A stretch of DNA of 64,000 bases from Halomonas eurihalina (GTDB lineage: Bacteria > Pseudomonadota > Gammaproteobacteria > Pseudomonadales > Halomonadaceae): positions 62,001-126,000 of the forward strand of contig NZ_VTPU01000009.1 of NCBI RefSeq assembly GCF_008274785.1. Direction: 5' to 3'. Positions 7,695-16,316 of the stretch are shown here, one piece after another (the first letter of the stretch is position 1; each line of letters begins with the position of its first letter). A program made the position numbers and the translations under genes. Below the pieces are notes generated by a model, which was given only the letters and a program-made list of their open reading frames with translations, searched no databases and was not told where the DNA came from.

Positions 7695-9868
7695 ACCTCT
7701 GACTCACTGGCGCCGGTCTGTAGTGCCCACAGACACGCATAACGTCCTTCAGGCTTTTCTATCAGTTCGTCATGTGAACCCACTTCAACGATATTGCCAT
7801 CTTCCATTACCACAATACGGTCACATTGACGTACTGTCGCCAGTCGATGAGCGATAATCAGTACGGTCCGGTCGCGCACTATCTCCTGCATATTCTGCAT
7901 GATGAGATGTTCACTTTCATAATCGAGCGCACTGGTAGCCTCGTCAAAAATCAGCATCGGCGGATCAGTCGCCAAGGCCCGGGCAATCGCCAAACGTTGA
8001 CGTTGCCCCCCTGAGAGATTAGCTCCCCGTTCCTCAATAATAGTGTCATACCCATGGGGTAACTCACGAATGAAGACATCGGCCCCTGACAATTTGGCCA
8101 GTTGAATGACAGCTTCACGACTCAGAGAGGGATCAGCCAATGCGATGTTGTCATGCACGCTGCTATGAAATAATAGGTTTTCCTGAAGTACTACACCAAT
8201 GTGAGTGCGCAACCAAGTGGGATCAACGTGTGCAATGTCCTGACCATCCAAAAATACTTGTCCTTTACTGGGCATATGAAAGCGCTGTATCAGCTTCGCC
8301 AGAGTTGACTTCCCAGACCCTGATGCTCCAACGATTCCCACCACCTCGCCAGATGCAATAGATAGTTCGATATCCTTTAAGATCTCGGGACCATCATGCT
8401 GGTATCGAAAAGTCACCTTGTGGATATCGATCGCTCCCACTGGGGGCGACATAGAAACGGATTCCGTTGGTACGGGTTCTGGCGTTTCATTCAGAATGTC
8501 GCCCAGTCGAGTAATGGAGATCTGTACCTGCTGAAAATCTTGCCAAAACTGAGATAACCGTAGAATCGGCTGAGCCACTTGCCCTGCTATCATATTGAAA
8601 GCGACCAAGGCACCGACGGTCATATCCCCTTGGATCACCGCCTTGGCTCCAAAGTAAAGGATGCCAGCGGTTGTCAGCTTGCTGACATATTGGATGGCAT
8701 TCTGCCCCTTCGCAGATAACATTGTGGTCGCAAAAGATGACTTCACATAAGAGGCCAAACGCGTCTCCCACTCCTTAGCCACGACAGGCTCAACCGCAGA
8801 AGCTTTCAGGGTTTGCATGCCCACCACCGACTCGACCAATAACTGCTGGCTATAAGCCCCTCGGTTAAACATCTCGTCAATTCGCCGGCGTAGAAAGGGG
8901 CGTACCAACAAAGTGATGAGAATATATACGGGTATCGAGGCAACTACGATCCAGGCCAGGGTCGAAGAATAAAGAAACAAAACAAAAATGAAGACGAAGG
9001 TGAATAACAAATCGATACCACTAAACAAGCCTTGCCCAGTAAGAAACTCACGTATCGTCTCCAGCTCCCGTACCCGGGCAACAGTCTGCCCGGTAGCACG
9101 GGTATCGAAATAGTCCAGCGGCAAAGACAGCAGGTGACGAAACAAGCGCTGCCCCAACTCGACATCAATGCGGTTACTCGTATGCGACAGGACATAGGTA
9201 CGCAGATATTGCAATATTACATCGAAGGCCCCGAGCCCTATCAGCCCAATCACCAAGACAACTAAAGTTTCATAACTATGGTGGGCGAGAACCTTGTCGA
9301 TGACGACTTGAAAAAAGAGTGGCGTCACTAGTGCAAAGGCTTGGATAAACAAGCTGGCCACCAGCACATGCCCAATGGGTCGACGGTAACGCCACAGCGT
9401 CGGGAGAAACCAGCCAAGTCCAAACGCAGAGGAGTTGTCCTTAGAGGCTTCCGGGTTTCGTTTCACGAATATCAACCGTCCCCGGGTCAATGCCAGCAGT
9501 TCCTCCCAGGACACATGTTCAACCACCATGGTAAGCGGATTGAGGATACGATAGTGGCCAGCATCCCCTTGGCCATCAACCAGCCGATAGGAGCCATCAG
9601 TCAGGCAAGCAATAGCACGTTGCAAGCCATGCAAACGTTTCACCGTCATGGCTTTCGCTTGCAACCCCAGCAATTGGGCCGCTCGCAAAATATCCTCTTC
9701 TTCCACAGGTGCCTTCAACGCCATCTGGTGAGCCAAATGTTGGGGCGAGGCAGCCCGGTGTTCCTGCTTGGCGAGCAAGCACAAGGCAATCAAACCACTA
9801 TCCTGTTGACTCGAATAATCAGAAGCATGTGGAGCTGCTTCCGAAGCATGCCCATTCCCTGACGTCAT
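7691..9868 (-). CDS. Type I secretion ABC transporter with degenerate C39-like domain
   Basis: A 725-residue HlyB-like exporter. The N-terminal 140 residues resemble a C39 peptidase, but the catalytic cysteine position reads D23-S24-G25 instead of DCG, so it should bind rather than cleave substrate, as in HlyB. Membrane helices span roughly 150-440. The nucleotide-binding domain has Walker A GASGSGKST (514-522), signature [14 protein letters not shown] and Walker B MLIFDEATSALD. It would export an unfolded protein with a C-terminal signal. Its likely substrate gene lies 93 bases upstream, and the adaptor gene overlaps its 3' end. Confidence 0.92.
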   Translation of the reverse strand: MTSGNGHASEAAPHASDYSSQQDSGLIALCLLAKQEHRAASPQHLAHQMALKAPVEEEDILRAAQLLGLQAKAMTVKRLHGLQRAIACLTDGSYRLVDGQGDAGHYRILNPLTMVVEHVSWEELLALTRGRLIFVKRNPEASKDNSSAFGLGWFLPTLWRYRRPIGHVLVASLFIQAFALVTPLFFQVVIDKVLAHHSYETLVVLVIGLIGLGAFDVILQYLRTYVLSHTSNRIDVELGQRLFRHLLSLPLDYFDTRATGQTVARVRELETIREFLTGQGLFSGIDLLFTFVFIFVLFLYSSTLAWIVVASIPVYILITLLVRPFLRRRIDEMFNRGAYSQQLLVESVVGMQTLKASAVEPVVAKEWETRLASYVKSSFATTMLSAKGQNAIQYVSKLTTAGILYFGAKAVIQGDMTVGALVAFNMIAGQVAQPILRLSQFWQDFQQVQISITRLGDILNETPEPVPTESVSMSPPVGAIDIHKVTFRYQHDGPEILKDIELSIASGEVVGIVGASGSGKSTLAKLIQRFHMPSKGQVFLDGQDIAHVDPTWLRTHIGVVLQENLLFHSSVHDNIALADPSLSREAVIQLAKLSGADVFIRELPHGYDTIIEERGANLSGGQRQRLAIARALATDPPMLIFDEATSALDYESEHLIMQNMQEIVRDRTVLIIAHRLATVRQCDRIVVMEDGNIVEVGSHDELIEKPEGRYACLWALQTGASESEV

Positions 9869-9910
9869 GTTAATGTTAGTCCCTTATCCTTATGTACCAC
9901 CTATCAAGTA

Positions 9911-9931
9911 GGGGGAGACATTGCCTCCCCC
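9911..9931. terminator. Hairpin between candidate substrate gene and exporter genes
   Basis: Perfect 7-base arms GGGGGAG and CTCCCCC with a 7-base loop. In the minus direction no T-run follows, so it is more likely a transcript-stabilising or partially terminating hairpin that lets the secreted-protein gene be expressed more than the exporter, as in other type I operons. Confidence 0.45.
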
Positions 9932-9961
9932 ATGTTGCATGCATGTACCAAGGTTTTTTTA

Positions 9962-11542
9962 TCAGGACATGAAGGGTTGAGATGTGACTGGGGGTGTTCC
10001 TGTCGCCGCCTTGGTGGTCATATCGAAGCGGGAGCCCGATGACGCCAGCTTCGCGTTACCGGCTAGCTCAGAAGTCTCGGGCAAGCCTTTGGACGGAGCG
10101 TCCATGACATCTGTCATGCTCTGTGCTCCACCAAGTCGATTCCCCAACCAGGCCTTCGCGCGCTGCCATCGACTCATGGGGGTAGATTGCATCGGCGTCA
10201 TGCCCAGTTTTTCCATCAGCTTGGCGCCCTGTTCTTCACCCCAGGCAATGTCCTCGGCCGATGGTGTCCAAGCGGGCTGAGTGCGCCGTTCATCCACTCG
10301 ATACTGGGGCATGGCATCACCATACAGCGCTTCTTCACTTTGGAGCACCTTGCTGCGGGCAAGCTCCTCGCGCAGTTGCTGCATCGATGGGGTAGCGGCC
10401 CCATCTCGAGAGTTCTTGGCATAGCGCAGGACCGTATCTTCCGCTACCCCCTGCGAACCATCCGACGTCGTGTAGCTGCTCGTACCCGTCACCGTCGTCC
10501 CATCTGCCAGGGTGCGAGCACCGTCTGGGGAAGGCGTGAGCGCGATCCGCTCGATACCGGCCTGTTCCAGTGTACGAAGCTCACCCTTATCGGTCTGGCC
10601 ATCCTGATTAGCATCCTGCCAAACGCGGAACTCGTTCCAGCGTTCATCACCCGCGTCCAATTGAGCATTGCCATTAGTATCGAAGACTTCCCGCAGAGCC
10701 GTCATGTCCGTATACTCAGAAGCATCTGCACGCCCCTGAACCCACTCGGTGAATGCCAATTCCCTAGCCTGATTGATTTGACCATCTGGCCCGGCCTGTC
10801 CCTCAGCTCCCAGGTCAATGGCTAGCAGCCCATCCTCCGGACCAACCCAGGCCGTGGGATTGGCAATGCCATCGCCAGTCCAATCAAATCGAGGCCCCTT
10901 ACCGGAGGAAGAGAGCGGCTGGAGATTAACGATATCATCATGGTTAAGATCCAAAGTAACGGGAAAGCTAGAGGTTGTTGTAGGCCCCATACTTACGTGC
11001 CCCTCTCCAACATGATCTGAGGCGGGGCCATCACCACCAGAACTGGAGGAGCTTGAACCATTAGATATCTTGTCAACATTCGGTGGAGGGTAGCTTCCAA
11101 AAGCCTCACGAACTGGTGGCTGGGGAATTGGCTCTCTTATCTCGGACAGCGGCTTTTGCACAAAATCATTAAACATATCCATAGCATCATCTTTAATATT
11201 GAGCCTGCCCCTTGTACTTATCCCGCCTATCCCTAGCGTGTCCAGGTCTTCCCTCATCTTTGCAACGGTCTGATTGACTTGAAAATTCAAGCTAAACTGA
11301 ATTCCCATTGCATTTGCAGCCTCTTTATAGGACTCCATAGCTGAATTGGTCGGAATGTGATTGCTTACAACCTCTCTGACCAAATCAAGAAAGTCGGAAC
11401 CAGTGGAGGATTCTCCATTAGCAATCTTGAAATCCACAGCGCTTTGCCGAGCAATCTCTTTTATTCTCGTGTCTTTCATATGGGAGACATAGGCATTGCG
11501 CCAACTTCTATTGCGTTTCAATTCATTTTGAGCGTCTGACAT
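9962..11542 (-). CDS. Candidate type I secreted protein with EF-hand-like calcium sites
   Basis: A 526-residue protein without signal peptide or membrane helices. The N-terminal 130 residues are unlike anything I know. A serine-rich linker (163-168) precedes a region common in large RTX adhesins and toxins: FDWTGDGIANPTAW, DGLLAIDLG, then two acidic EF-hand-like loops at 288-300 (DTNGNAQLDAGDE) and 310-321 (DANQDGQTDKGE). No GGxGxDxL RTX nonapeptides are present. The C-terminal 120 residues are polar and could carry the export signal. It lies just upstream of a type I ABC exporter and adaptor, which suggests it is their substrate. The ankyrin gene is 29 bases upstream. Start ATG has AGAGGTGGGG before it. 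Toxin, adhesin or enzyme activity cannot be decided. Confidence 0.7.
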   Translation of the reverse strand: MSDAQNELKRNRSWRNAYVSHMKDTRIKEIARQSAVDFKIANGESSTGSDFLDLVREVVSNHIPTNSAMESYKEAANAMGIQFSLNFQVNQTVAKMREDLDTLGIGGISTRGRLNIKDDAMDMFNDFVQKPLSEIREPIPQPPVREAFGSYPPPNVDKISNGSSSSSSGGDGPASDHVGEGHVSMGPTTTSSFPVTLDLNHDDIVNLQPLSSSGKGPRFDWTGDGIANPTAWVGPEDGLLAIDLGAEGQAGPDGQINQARELAFTEWVQGRADASEYTDMTALREVFDTNGNAQLDAGDERWNEFRVWQDANQDGQTDKGELRTLEQAGIERIALTPSPDGARTLADGTTVTGTSSYTTSDGSQGVAEDTVLRYAKNSRDGAATPSMQQLREELARSKVLQSEEALYGDAMPQYRVDERRTQPAWTPSAEDIAWGEEQGAKLMEKLGMTPMQSTPMSRWQRAKAWLGNRLGGAQSMTDVMDAPSKGLPETSELAGNAKLASSGSRFDMTTKAATGTPPVTSQPFMS

Positions 11543-11571
11543 AACCCCACCTCTTATATTGCAATCACCAC

Positions 11572-12270
11572 TTATTCAACAAAATACGACTCAACCCCCT
11601 TCCCACTCGTCGCCCTAAACATAAAATCCACACACTCTTTACCCTTCCCACTATTAGAAAATTCATCTTTCGTCAAAGTTGCAATATGCTCATAATTATG
11701 ACGATATCTTGAAACAACCGAGTACTCAAATCCGTGACTTCTCAAAAATTCTGCAGAATATTCTGGGAAATTATTTTTATCACAAAACCCCATTATCAGG
11801 GCTTCAGAAACCGACACTCCAGAGTTGCTTTCCGGGGTTTCATGATTCAGGCTCGCTCCTTTATCAATTAAATAAAGAACTATTTTTAAACGCTCTTCAA
11901 TATCCTTTTTATTGTATGACTCCAAAGTTCCAGGTACAGCATGATACAATGCACTCCCATCTGCTATATCGGGATCTGCACCATTCTTTACAAGCTCTTG
12001 TACAATGCCGTAATCGCCTTTACTGGCAGCAATTCCAAGCAGAGTAAAATAACCATCAACCTTATTGACGATATCTCCGCGAGACTCAATGATATGCTCC
12101 AGCTGTTTTTTATCTCCACTTCGCACAGCTTTTTTTGCCATCTCCCATTCAGAGGAGGTTTGTTGACCTGCTCTATTTGACTCCGACACCCCCACATCAG
12201 CCAATACTAGCGAAGATAGTAAAAGCCCCATGCAACCAACAACCATTTTTGCACATGTACACTGCCTCAT
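11572..12270 (-). CDS. Exported ankyrin-repeat protein
   Basis: A 232-residue protein with an N-terminal signal peptide (hydrophobic stretch in residues 9-24, VVGCMGLLLSSLVLA), so it should be periplasmic. Residues from about 40 to 140 contain ankyrin-like units: GYFTLLGIAASKGDYGIVQE, LVKNGADPDIADGSALYHAV and LKIVLYLIDKGASLN. The gene is AT-richer than its surroundings. GAGGTG lies before its ATG, and it is the first gene of the operon, 29 bases ahead of the candidate secreted protein. Periplasmic ankyrin proteins often act as immunity or chaperone partners of secreted effectors, so an immunity role is a reasonable guess; it is not shown by sequence. Confidence 0.72.
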   Translation of the reverse strand: MRQCTCAKMVVGCMGLLLSSLVLADVGVSESNRAGQQTSSEWEMAKKAVRSGDKKQLEHIIESRGDIVNKVDGYFTLLGIAASKGDYGIVQELVKNGADPDIADGSALYHAVPGTLESYNKKDIEERLKIVLYLIDKGASLNHETPESNSGVSVSEALIMGFCDKNNFPEYSAEFLRSHGFEYSVVSRYRHNYEHIATLTKDEFSNSGKGKECVDFMFRATSGKGVESYFVE

Positions 12271-12688
12271 AAATCACCTCGTCCCTTATAAATTTACCCC
12301 ACATCAGCCAATCTGACTGCCCCCTATAACCACCTACTTTAGCTTTACGGTATAAAACCTGGTATCCACGCACCTACTCATTTTTGCTTTAAACCTTCTC
12401 GGAGTAGGTCCAAGATGTGTTAGTCACATGACACCCTAACCTTAGCTTCCAGTGATTCCTAGCAACCTTCCTAACTAAAAGCAGCCAGATAGCCATAGAA
12501 GTGGTACGCCTATTCAGTCGGCTTATGTCCCTCGATTTCAAAGGCCTTATTGAGATAAGCCATGGTAACCAAGACTGCACTATAGGATTAGGAAAATACC
12601 ATAATACATTTACTACAGCTTATGTAGGAAATCTGCCACACCCCTCTGTTTCAAACCTCCTATGCTTTCAATGCCTCGTCTTAATATA
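12271..12688. other. AT-rich intergenic region upstream of the secretion operon
   Basis: About 420 bases, clearly lower in GC than the flanks, with no plausible gene on either strand. It probably contains the promoter of the minus-strand secretion operon. The right end meets the second 376-bp direct repeat. The composition fits horizontally acquired DNA. Confidence 0.5.
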
Positions 12689-13064
12689 AAACCCTTCGCG
12701 CTGGACTTAACATTCTCTCTGTACCGACGCCCCGGTAAGCCGCTCAGATACCGACGGACATCTCAACCAAGGTACTGAGAATGCTCGGCTTGTTTTGGAC
12801 AGCCAGGAAAACGCGGCAACGCAGCGAGGAGGCGGGCTGGCTCAGCCCTCAACCCGGCGGGCAACTGCTGCAGTCCCCCTACCGGCAACAACTGATCGGG
12901 GCGCTCTGGGACATGTGCTCCATGTCCCGACAGGTCTTTGTCGACTACGTCCAGGCACCCATCGAACGGTATGCCGGGATGGTCCAGGAACTACCGGCCT
13001 CTGAGTCCCACCACCACGCCTACCGTGGCGGGATGCTGGATCACGGCCTGGAGGTCGTGTGCTA
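12689..13064. repeat. 376-bp direct repeat, right copy (5' end of relaxase gene)
   Basis: Gap-free match to 5790-6165 in the same orientation. It includes the leader and first 95 codons of the relaxase pseudogene. Here the relaxase sequence continues past the repeat end, so this copy is the parental arrangement or the nearer to it. Confidence 0.85.
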
Positions 13065-13900
13065 CGCCATGCGACTTCGTCGACAGCACTTGCTGCCGCC
13101 CGGCGCGTCGCCGGAAGAACAAACTGCTGTCGGCGAATTGTGGACGGTGGCCATCCTCTATGCCGCGCTGCTGCATGATGTCGCCAAGGTCCTCGTCGAC
13201 ATCGAGATCCACCTGATCAGCGGGCGGCGGTGGCATCTCTGGCATGGCCCCATCCCGGAACCCTATCGGGAGGATCGCGATTACCACCTGCATGAGACCA
13301 CCAATCTCCTGCTGATCCAGCAGATTCTGTCATCGAAGGCTCTGGATTGACTCTACAGCGAGCCCCGTTTGTTCGGGACGATGATGTACGCCGTCAGCGG
13401 CGTGCCCGAGCGCGGGGGTATCATCAGTGAGATCGTCGGCCAAGCCGATCTCACCAGTGTCTCGAAAGCGTTGGTCGGGGATCCGAACAAGGCCTTCGAG
13501 GCCCCGACCCAATCGCTGCAGCGCAAACTGGCCGATGGCCTGCGGCATTTGGTCAAGGAGAAGCTGGGCATCAATCAACCCGGCGCGCCCCTCTACCTGA
13601 CCGAGGATGCCCTGTGGCTGGTCTCGCCTCGGGTGCCGAGAGAGTTGAAGGCCTATCTGCTTGCTCGTCCTGTCGGCATTGATCTGGCCATCGGCTGAGG
13701 AGCGCCCCGAGCCCTGGTCGAGCACCCGGACGGTCCGAGAGAAAGCCTCGAAGAAAGAAGAGAAAGTCTTAAAGTTGGGTGAAACCTTCCTAGCTTGGCT
13801 TCAAGATGGGGTGAAGAGCTATCGTCTGCCGGTAAATGCACCCAAGGAGCTTAATCATAGCGTCGTACGAAGAGCCTGTTCGACGTTCGAGCCAAGGTAG
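12781..13900 (+). pseudogene. traI: MobH/TraI-type relaxase pseudogene
   Basis: The frame opens at ATG 12781 and shows the TraI_2 domain of MobH relaxases: HHHAYRGGMLDHGLE and an HD motif in ALLHDVAK. It meets TGA at 13348-13350 (after SSKALD) but continues open in the same frame (LYSEPRLFGTMMYAVSG) to 13698; the stop is one base from TGG, so a Trp-to-stop mutation is likely. The C-terminal-domain sequence FLAWLQDGVKSYRLPVNA then appears in another frame, implying a frameshift near 13690-13760. Similarity ends 7 bases before a tRNA-Asn gene. This is the broken end of an integrative conjugative element. A working relaxase would be longer and uninterrupted. Confidence 0.82.
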
Positions 13901-13906
13901 AAAAGA

Positions 13907-13982
13907 TGGCTCCCCGAACAGGACTCGAACCTGTGACCCAATGATTAACAGTCATTTGCTCTACCAACTGAGCTATCGGGGA
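13907..13982 (-). tRNA. tRNA-Asn(GTT), copy 1
   Basis: A 76-nt cloverleaf with acceptor stem TCCCCGA/TCGGGGA, encoded CCA, T-loop GGTTCGAGTCC and anticodon GTT in CTGTTAATC. It is the copy next to the relaxase pseudogene and a likely integration target. It differs from copy 2 at a few bases in the T-stem. Confidence 0.97.
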
Positions 13983-14025
13983 ATGACGATGTATGCACCC
14001 GGAAACGGGCAATAGGTAGGAAAGG

Positions 14026-14101
14026 TGGCTCCCCGAGCAGGACTCGAACCTGCGACCCAATGATTAACAGTCATTTGCTCTACCAACTGAGCTATCGGGG
14101 A
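14026..14101 (-). tRNA. tRNA-Asn(GTT), copy 2
   Basis: A 76-nt tRNA nearly identical to its neighbours, with anticodon GTT and encoded CCA. It lies 43 bases from copy 1 in a tandem minus-strand array. Confidence 0.97.
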
Positions 14102-14162
14102 ATGACCTTTAATGCGCCTTGTCGATCAAGCGCAATGTTCGAGCCTTGCTGACACAAGATGT

Positions 14163-14238
14163 TGGCTCCCCGAGTAGGACTCGAACCTACGACCCAATGA
14201 TTAACAGTCATTTGCTCTACCAACTGAGCTATCGGGGA
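14163..14238 (-). tRNA. tRNA-Asn(GTT), copy 3
   Basis: A 76-nt tRNA with anticodon GTT and encoded CCA. It is the first transcribed of the three tandem copies, 61 bases from copy 2. Confidence 0.97.
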
Positions 14239-14328
14239 ACGACCTCGAACACGGGGCGTAGTATACGGATCGGCTCGGCAACGTCAAGTGCCATCGGCTG
14301 GATCCACCGGTGACGAGCCTCCAATGCA

Positions 14329-14361
14329 AGACGCCCGCTCGGCATGGCCGAACGGGCGTCT
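14329..14361 (-). terminator. Terminator-like hairpin after tRNA-Met
   Basis: Perfect 9-base arms AGACGCCCG and CGGGCGTCT with a 15-base loop, just downstream of tRNA-Met in the minus direction. No long T-run follows, so it may be a weak terminator or processing signal. Confidence 0.6.
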
Positions 14362-14372
14362 CTGGATATCCC

Positions 14373-14449
14373 TGGTGGCTACGCCCTGATTCGAACAGGG
14401 GACCCCATCATTATGAGTGATGTGCTCTAACCAGCTGAGCTACGTAGCC
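14373..14449 (-). tRNA. tRNA-Met(CAT)
   Basis: A 77-nt cloverleaf with acceptor stem GGCTACG/CGTAGCC, encoded CCA and anticodon CAT within ACTCATAAT. The D-arm AGCTCAGCTGGTTAGAGC and the paired first acceptor base indicate an elongator tRNA-Met; a tRNA-Ile with modified CAT anticodon is less likely. Confidence 0.93.
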
Positions 14450-14521
14450 TTTCCGTTGCCGCGCGAGCAACGGGGGAGGATTATGCACGCGGGCCACCTG
14501 CATGGCAAGCCCGCGCAAGCA

Positions 14522-15466
14522 TTAGCCCTCGATGGACAGCGCCGCCTTCACCGCCGGCAGCGCCGGTTCGCCAGCCTTGGTGGTTACGCCTTCGAGCCAG
14601 CCATCGAGCACCTCGGGATGCTCCTGGAGATACGCCTTCGCTGCCTGGCGAGGATCGGTTCCCTCCTCCATGATGGCGCCCATCAACTGGTTTTCCATCT
14701 CCAGGGTGAAGCTCAGGTTGTTCAGCAGGTTGCCGACATTGGGGCAAGCCTCGGTGTAACCGGCCCGGGTGTTGGTGTACACCGTGGCGCCGCCCAGGTC
14801 CGGGCCGAAGTAGTCATCGGCACCCTCGAGGTAGGCCATGTCGAAGTTGGTGTTCATCGGGTGCGGCTCCCAGCCCAGGAACACCATCCACTGCTCGTCC
14901 GGGACTCGTGCCTTCAACTCGGCCAGCATGCCGGCCTCGCTGGAATCGACCAGTTGCCAGTCCTCCAGGCCGAAGGCATCGTCATCGATCATCTGCTGAA
15001 TCATCTCGTTGCCGTCGTTACCGGCTTCGATGCCATGCAGTTGATGAGAGAAGCGCTCGGCATTCTCGTCCAGGTCGGCCACCGAAGTCACGCCCGCGTC
15101 ATAGACGTACTGCGGTACCGCCAGCGTGTATTTTGCCCCTTCCAGATTGGCGCCCAGTCGTTCCACCTCGCCGCGCTCCACGTATGGATCGCTGATCGAG
15201 GCCATGGACGGCATCCAATTACCGAGGAAGACATCGAAATCGCCGTTCTTCATGCCAGAATAGGCAATGGGGACCGAGACAGTATCGATACGCGTCTTGT
15301 AGCCCATGGCCTCGAGCACTTCGGTGGTCAGCGCCGTGGTGGCGGTGATGTCCGTCCAGCCGACCTCGGCGAAACGCACCGGCTGGCAACTGTCGTCGGC
15401 GGCCATCAACGGCGAGGCGGACAGCGCGAAAGCGGCGGTCGCCAACCCCATGGTCATCTTGTTCAT
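14522..15466 (-). CDS. Choline/betaine ABC transporter substrate-binding protein
   Basis: A 314-residue periplasmic protein of the OpuAC family, closest to choline-binding ChoX/CbcX proteins. A signal peptide ends near AxA at residues 20-22. The mature part starts with VRFAEVGWTDITATTALT and contains FDVFLGNWMPSM and VFLGWEPHPMN, the regions that supply the aromatic cage binding quaternary ammonium groups. It would capture choline or glycine betaine for import. It lies divergent from betI, whose palindromic operator sits between them, suggesting control by choline through BetI. Permease and ATPase genes are not adjacent. Confidence 0.85.
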   Translation of the reverse strand: MNKMTMGLATAAFALSASPLMAADDSCQPVRFAEVGWTDITATTALTTEVLEAMGYKTRIDTVSVPIAYSGMKNGDFDVFLGNWMPSMASISDPYVERGEVERLGANLEGAKYTLAVPQYVYDAGVTSVADLDENAERFSHQLHGIEAGNDGNEMIQQMIDDDAFGLEDWQLVDSSEAGMLAELKARVPDEQWMVFLGWEPHPMNTNFDMAYLEGADDYFGPDLGGATVYTNTRAGYTEACPNVGNLLNNLSFTLEMENQLMGAIMEEGTDPRQAAKAYLQEHPEVLDGWLEGVTTKAGEPALPAVKAALSIEG

Positions 15467-15571
15467 TGACGTCTCTCCCTTGAAGTGGAAAGTGGATAGT
15501 CGGCGCGGGCCTCTATGTCACGAGAGCCCGTCGCTCCCGAGCGGAATTGTTGAAGACCCGCTCGACGCCAT

Positions 15572-15597
15572 TTTTATTGATTGAACATTCAATAAAA
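15572..15597. promoter_or_regulatory. Candidate BetI operator
   Basis: Perfect 9-base arms TTTTATTGA and TCAATAAAA with an 8-base spacer, nested around a second palindrome TTGAA-CA-TTCAA. It lies between the divergent choline-binding protein and betI genes. The core resembles the ATTGA-TTCAAT palindromes bound by BetI in other gammaproteobacteria. It probably represses both directions without choline. Confidence 0.75.
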
Positions 15598-15672
15598 AAA
15601 TGACAAACTGGTCTTATCTTAACCATGCTAGACCGCATGGTTGCAAGGTGAACACGAAGAGGAGTCAGCAAG

Positions 15673-16305
15673 GTGCCCAAGGTCGGAATGGAACCCATCC
15701 GTCGCCAACAGCTGATCAAGGCTACCGTGGCCGCCATCGACGAGGTTGGCCTGGCCGATGCCACGGTGATGCGCATCGCGCGGCATGCCGGCGTTTCCGC
15801 CGGGATCATCAGCCATTATTTCGGCGGCAAGGACGGTCTGCTGGAAGCGACGATGCGCCAGATCCTCCACGACCTGGGCGCCGCCGTGTCGGCACGCCGC
15901 AAGGCACTGTCGACGACCTCCCCCAGGGCGCATCTGGAGGCGATCATCGACGGCAACTTCGATCGCAGCCAGGTCACCGGCCCCGTGGCCAAGACCTGGC
16001 TGGCGTTCTGGGCCAGCAGCATGCACCAACCGCAACTGCAGCGCCTGCAGAACGTCAACGACCGGCGCCTGTATGCCAATCTCTGCCACCAGTTCCGCTT
16101 CTTGATGCCACGCGAGCAGGCTCGTGACGCCGCCCGCGCCCTGGCCGCGATGATCGATGGTCTCTGGCTGCGCGGCGCCCTGACGTCCGAGGGCCTGGAT
16201 TCCGACCGCGCGCGGCGCCTGGCCCGAGAATACCTCGACCAACTGTTGCAAGCCCAAGACGCACGAACCCCGCACCCTTCACACGAACCCCAACCCGAGT
16301 CCTGA
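15673..16305 (+). CDS. betI: Choline-responsive repressor BetI
   Basis: A 210-residue TetR-family regulator. It starts at GTG with [15 protein letters not shown], the characteristic BetI N-terminus, and has a helix-turn-helix at about residues 33-52 ([18 protein letters not shown]). BetI represses betaine synthesis genes until choline is present. The stop codon overlaps the first possible start of betB by one base, so the bet genes are one operon. The palindromic candidate operator lies about 75 bases upstream of the start. Confidence 0.95.
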   Translation: MPKVGMEPIRRQQLIKATVAAIDEVGLADATVMRIARHAGVSAGIISHYFGGKDGLLEATMRQILHDLGAAVSARRKALSTTSPRAHLEAIIDGNFDRSQVTGPVAKTWLAFWASSMHQPQLQRLQNVNDRRLYANLCHQFRFLMPREQARDAARALAAMIDGLWLRGALTSEGLDSDRARRLAREYLDQLLQAQDARTPHPSHEPQPES

Positions 16306-16316
16306 TGGGAGCCAAC

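Noticed and set aside
9962-11542. RTX toxin assignment for the candidate secreted protein
   Set aside because: No GGxGxDxL nonapeptide repeats are present; only EF-hand-like loops typical of larger RTX proteins are seen.
12389-12689. Two roughly 62-codon frames upstream of the secretion operon
   Set aside because: They overlap on opposite strands in AT-rich DNA, lack ribosome binding sites and have no protein-like composition.
13907-13982. Exact attachment-site repeat for the conjugative element remnant
   Set aside because: I found no second copy of the tRNA-Asn 3' end near the left relaxase fragment, so no att pair can be claimed.
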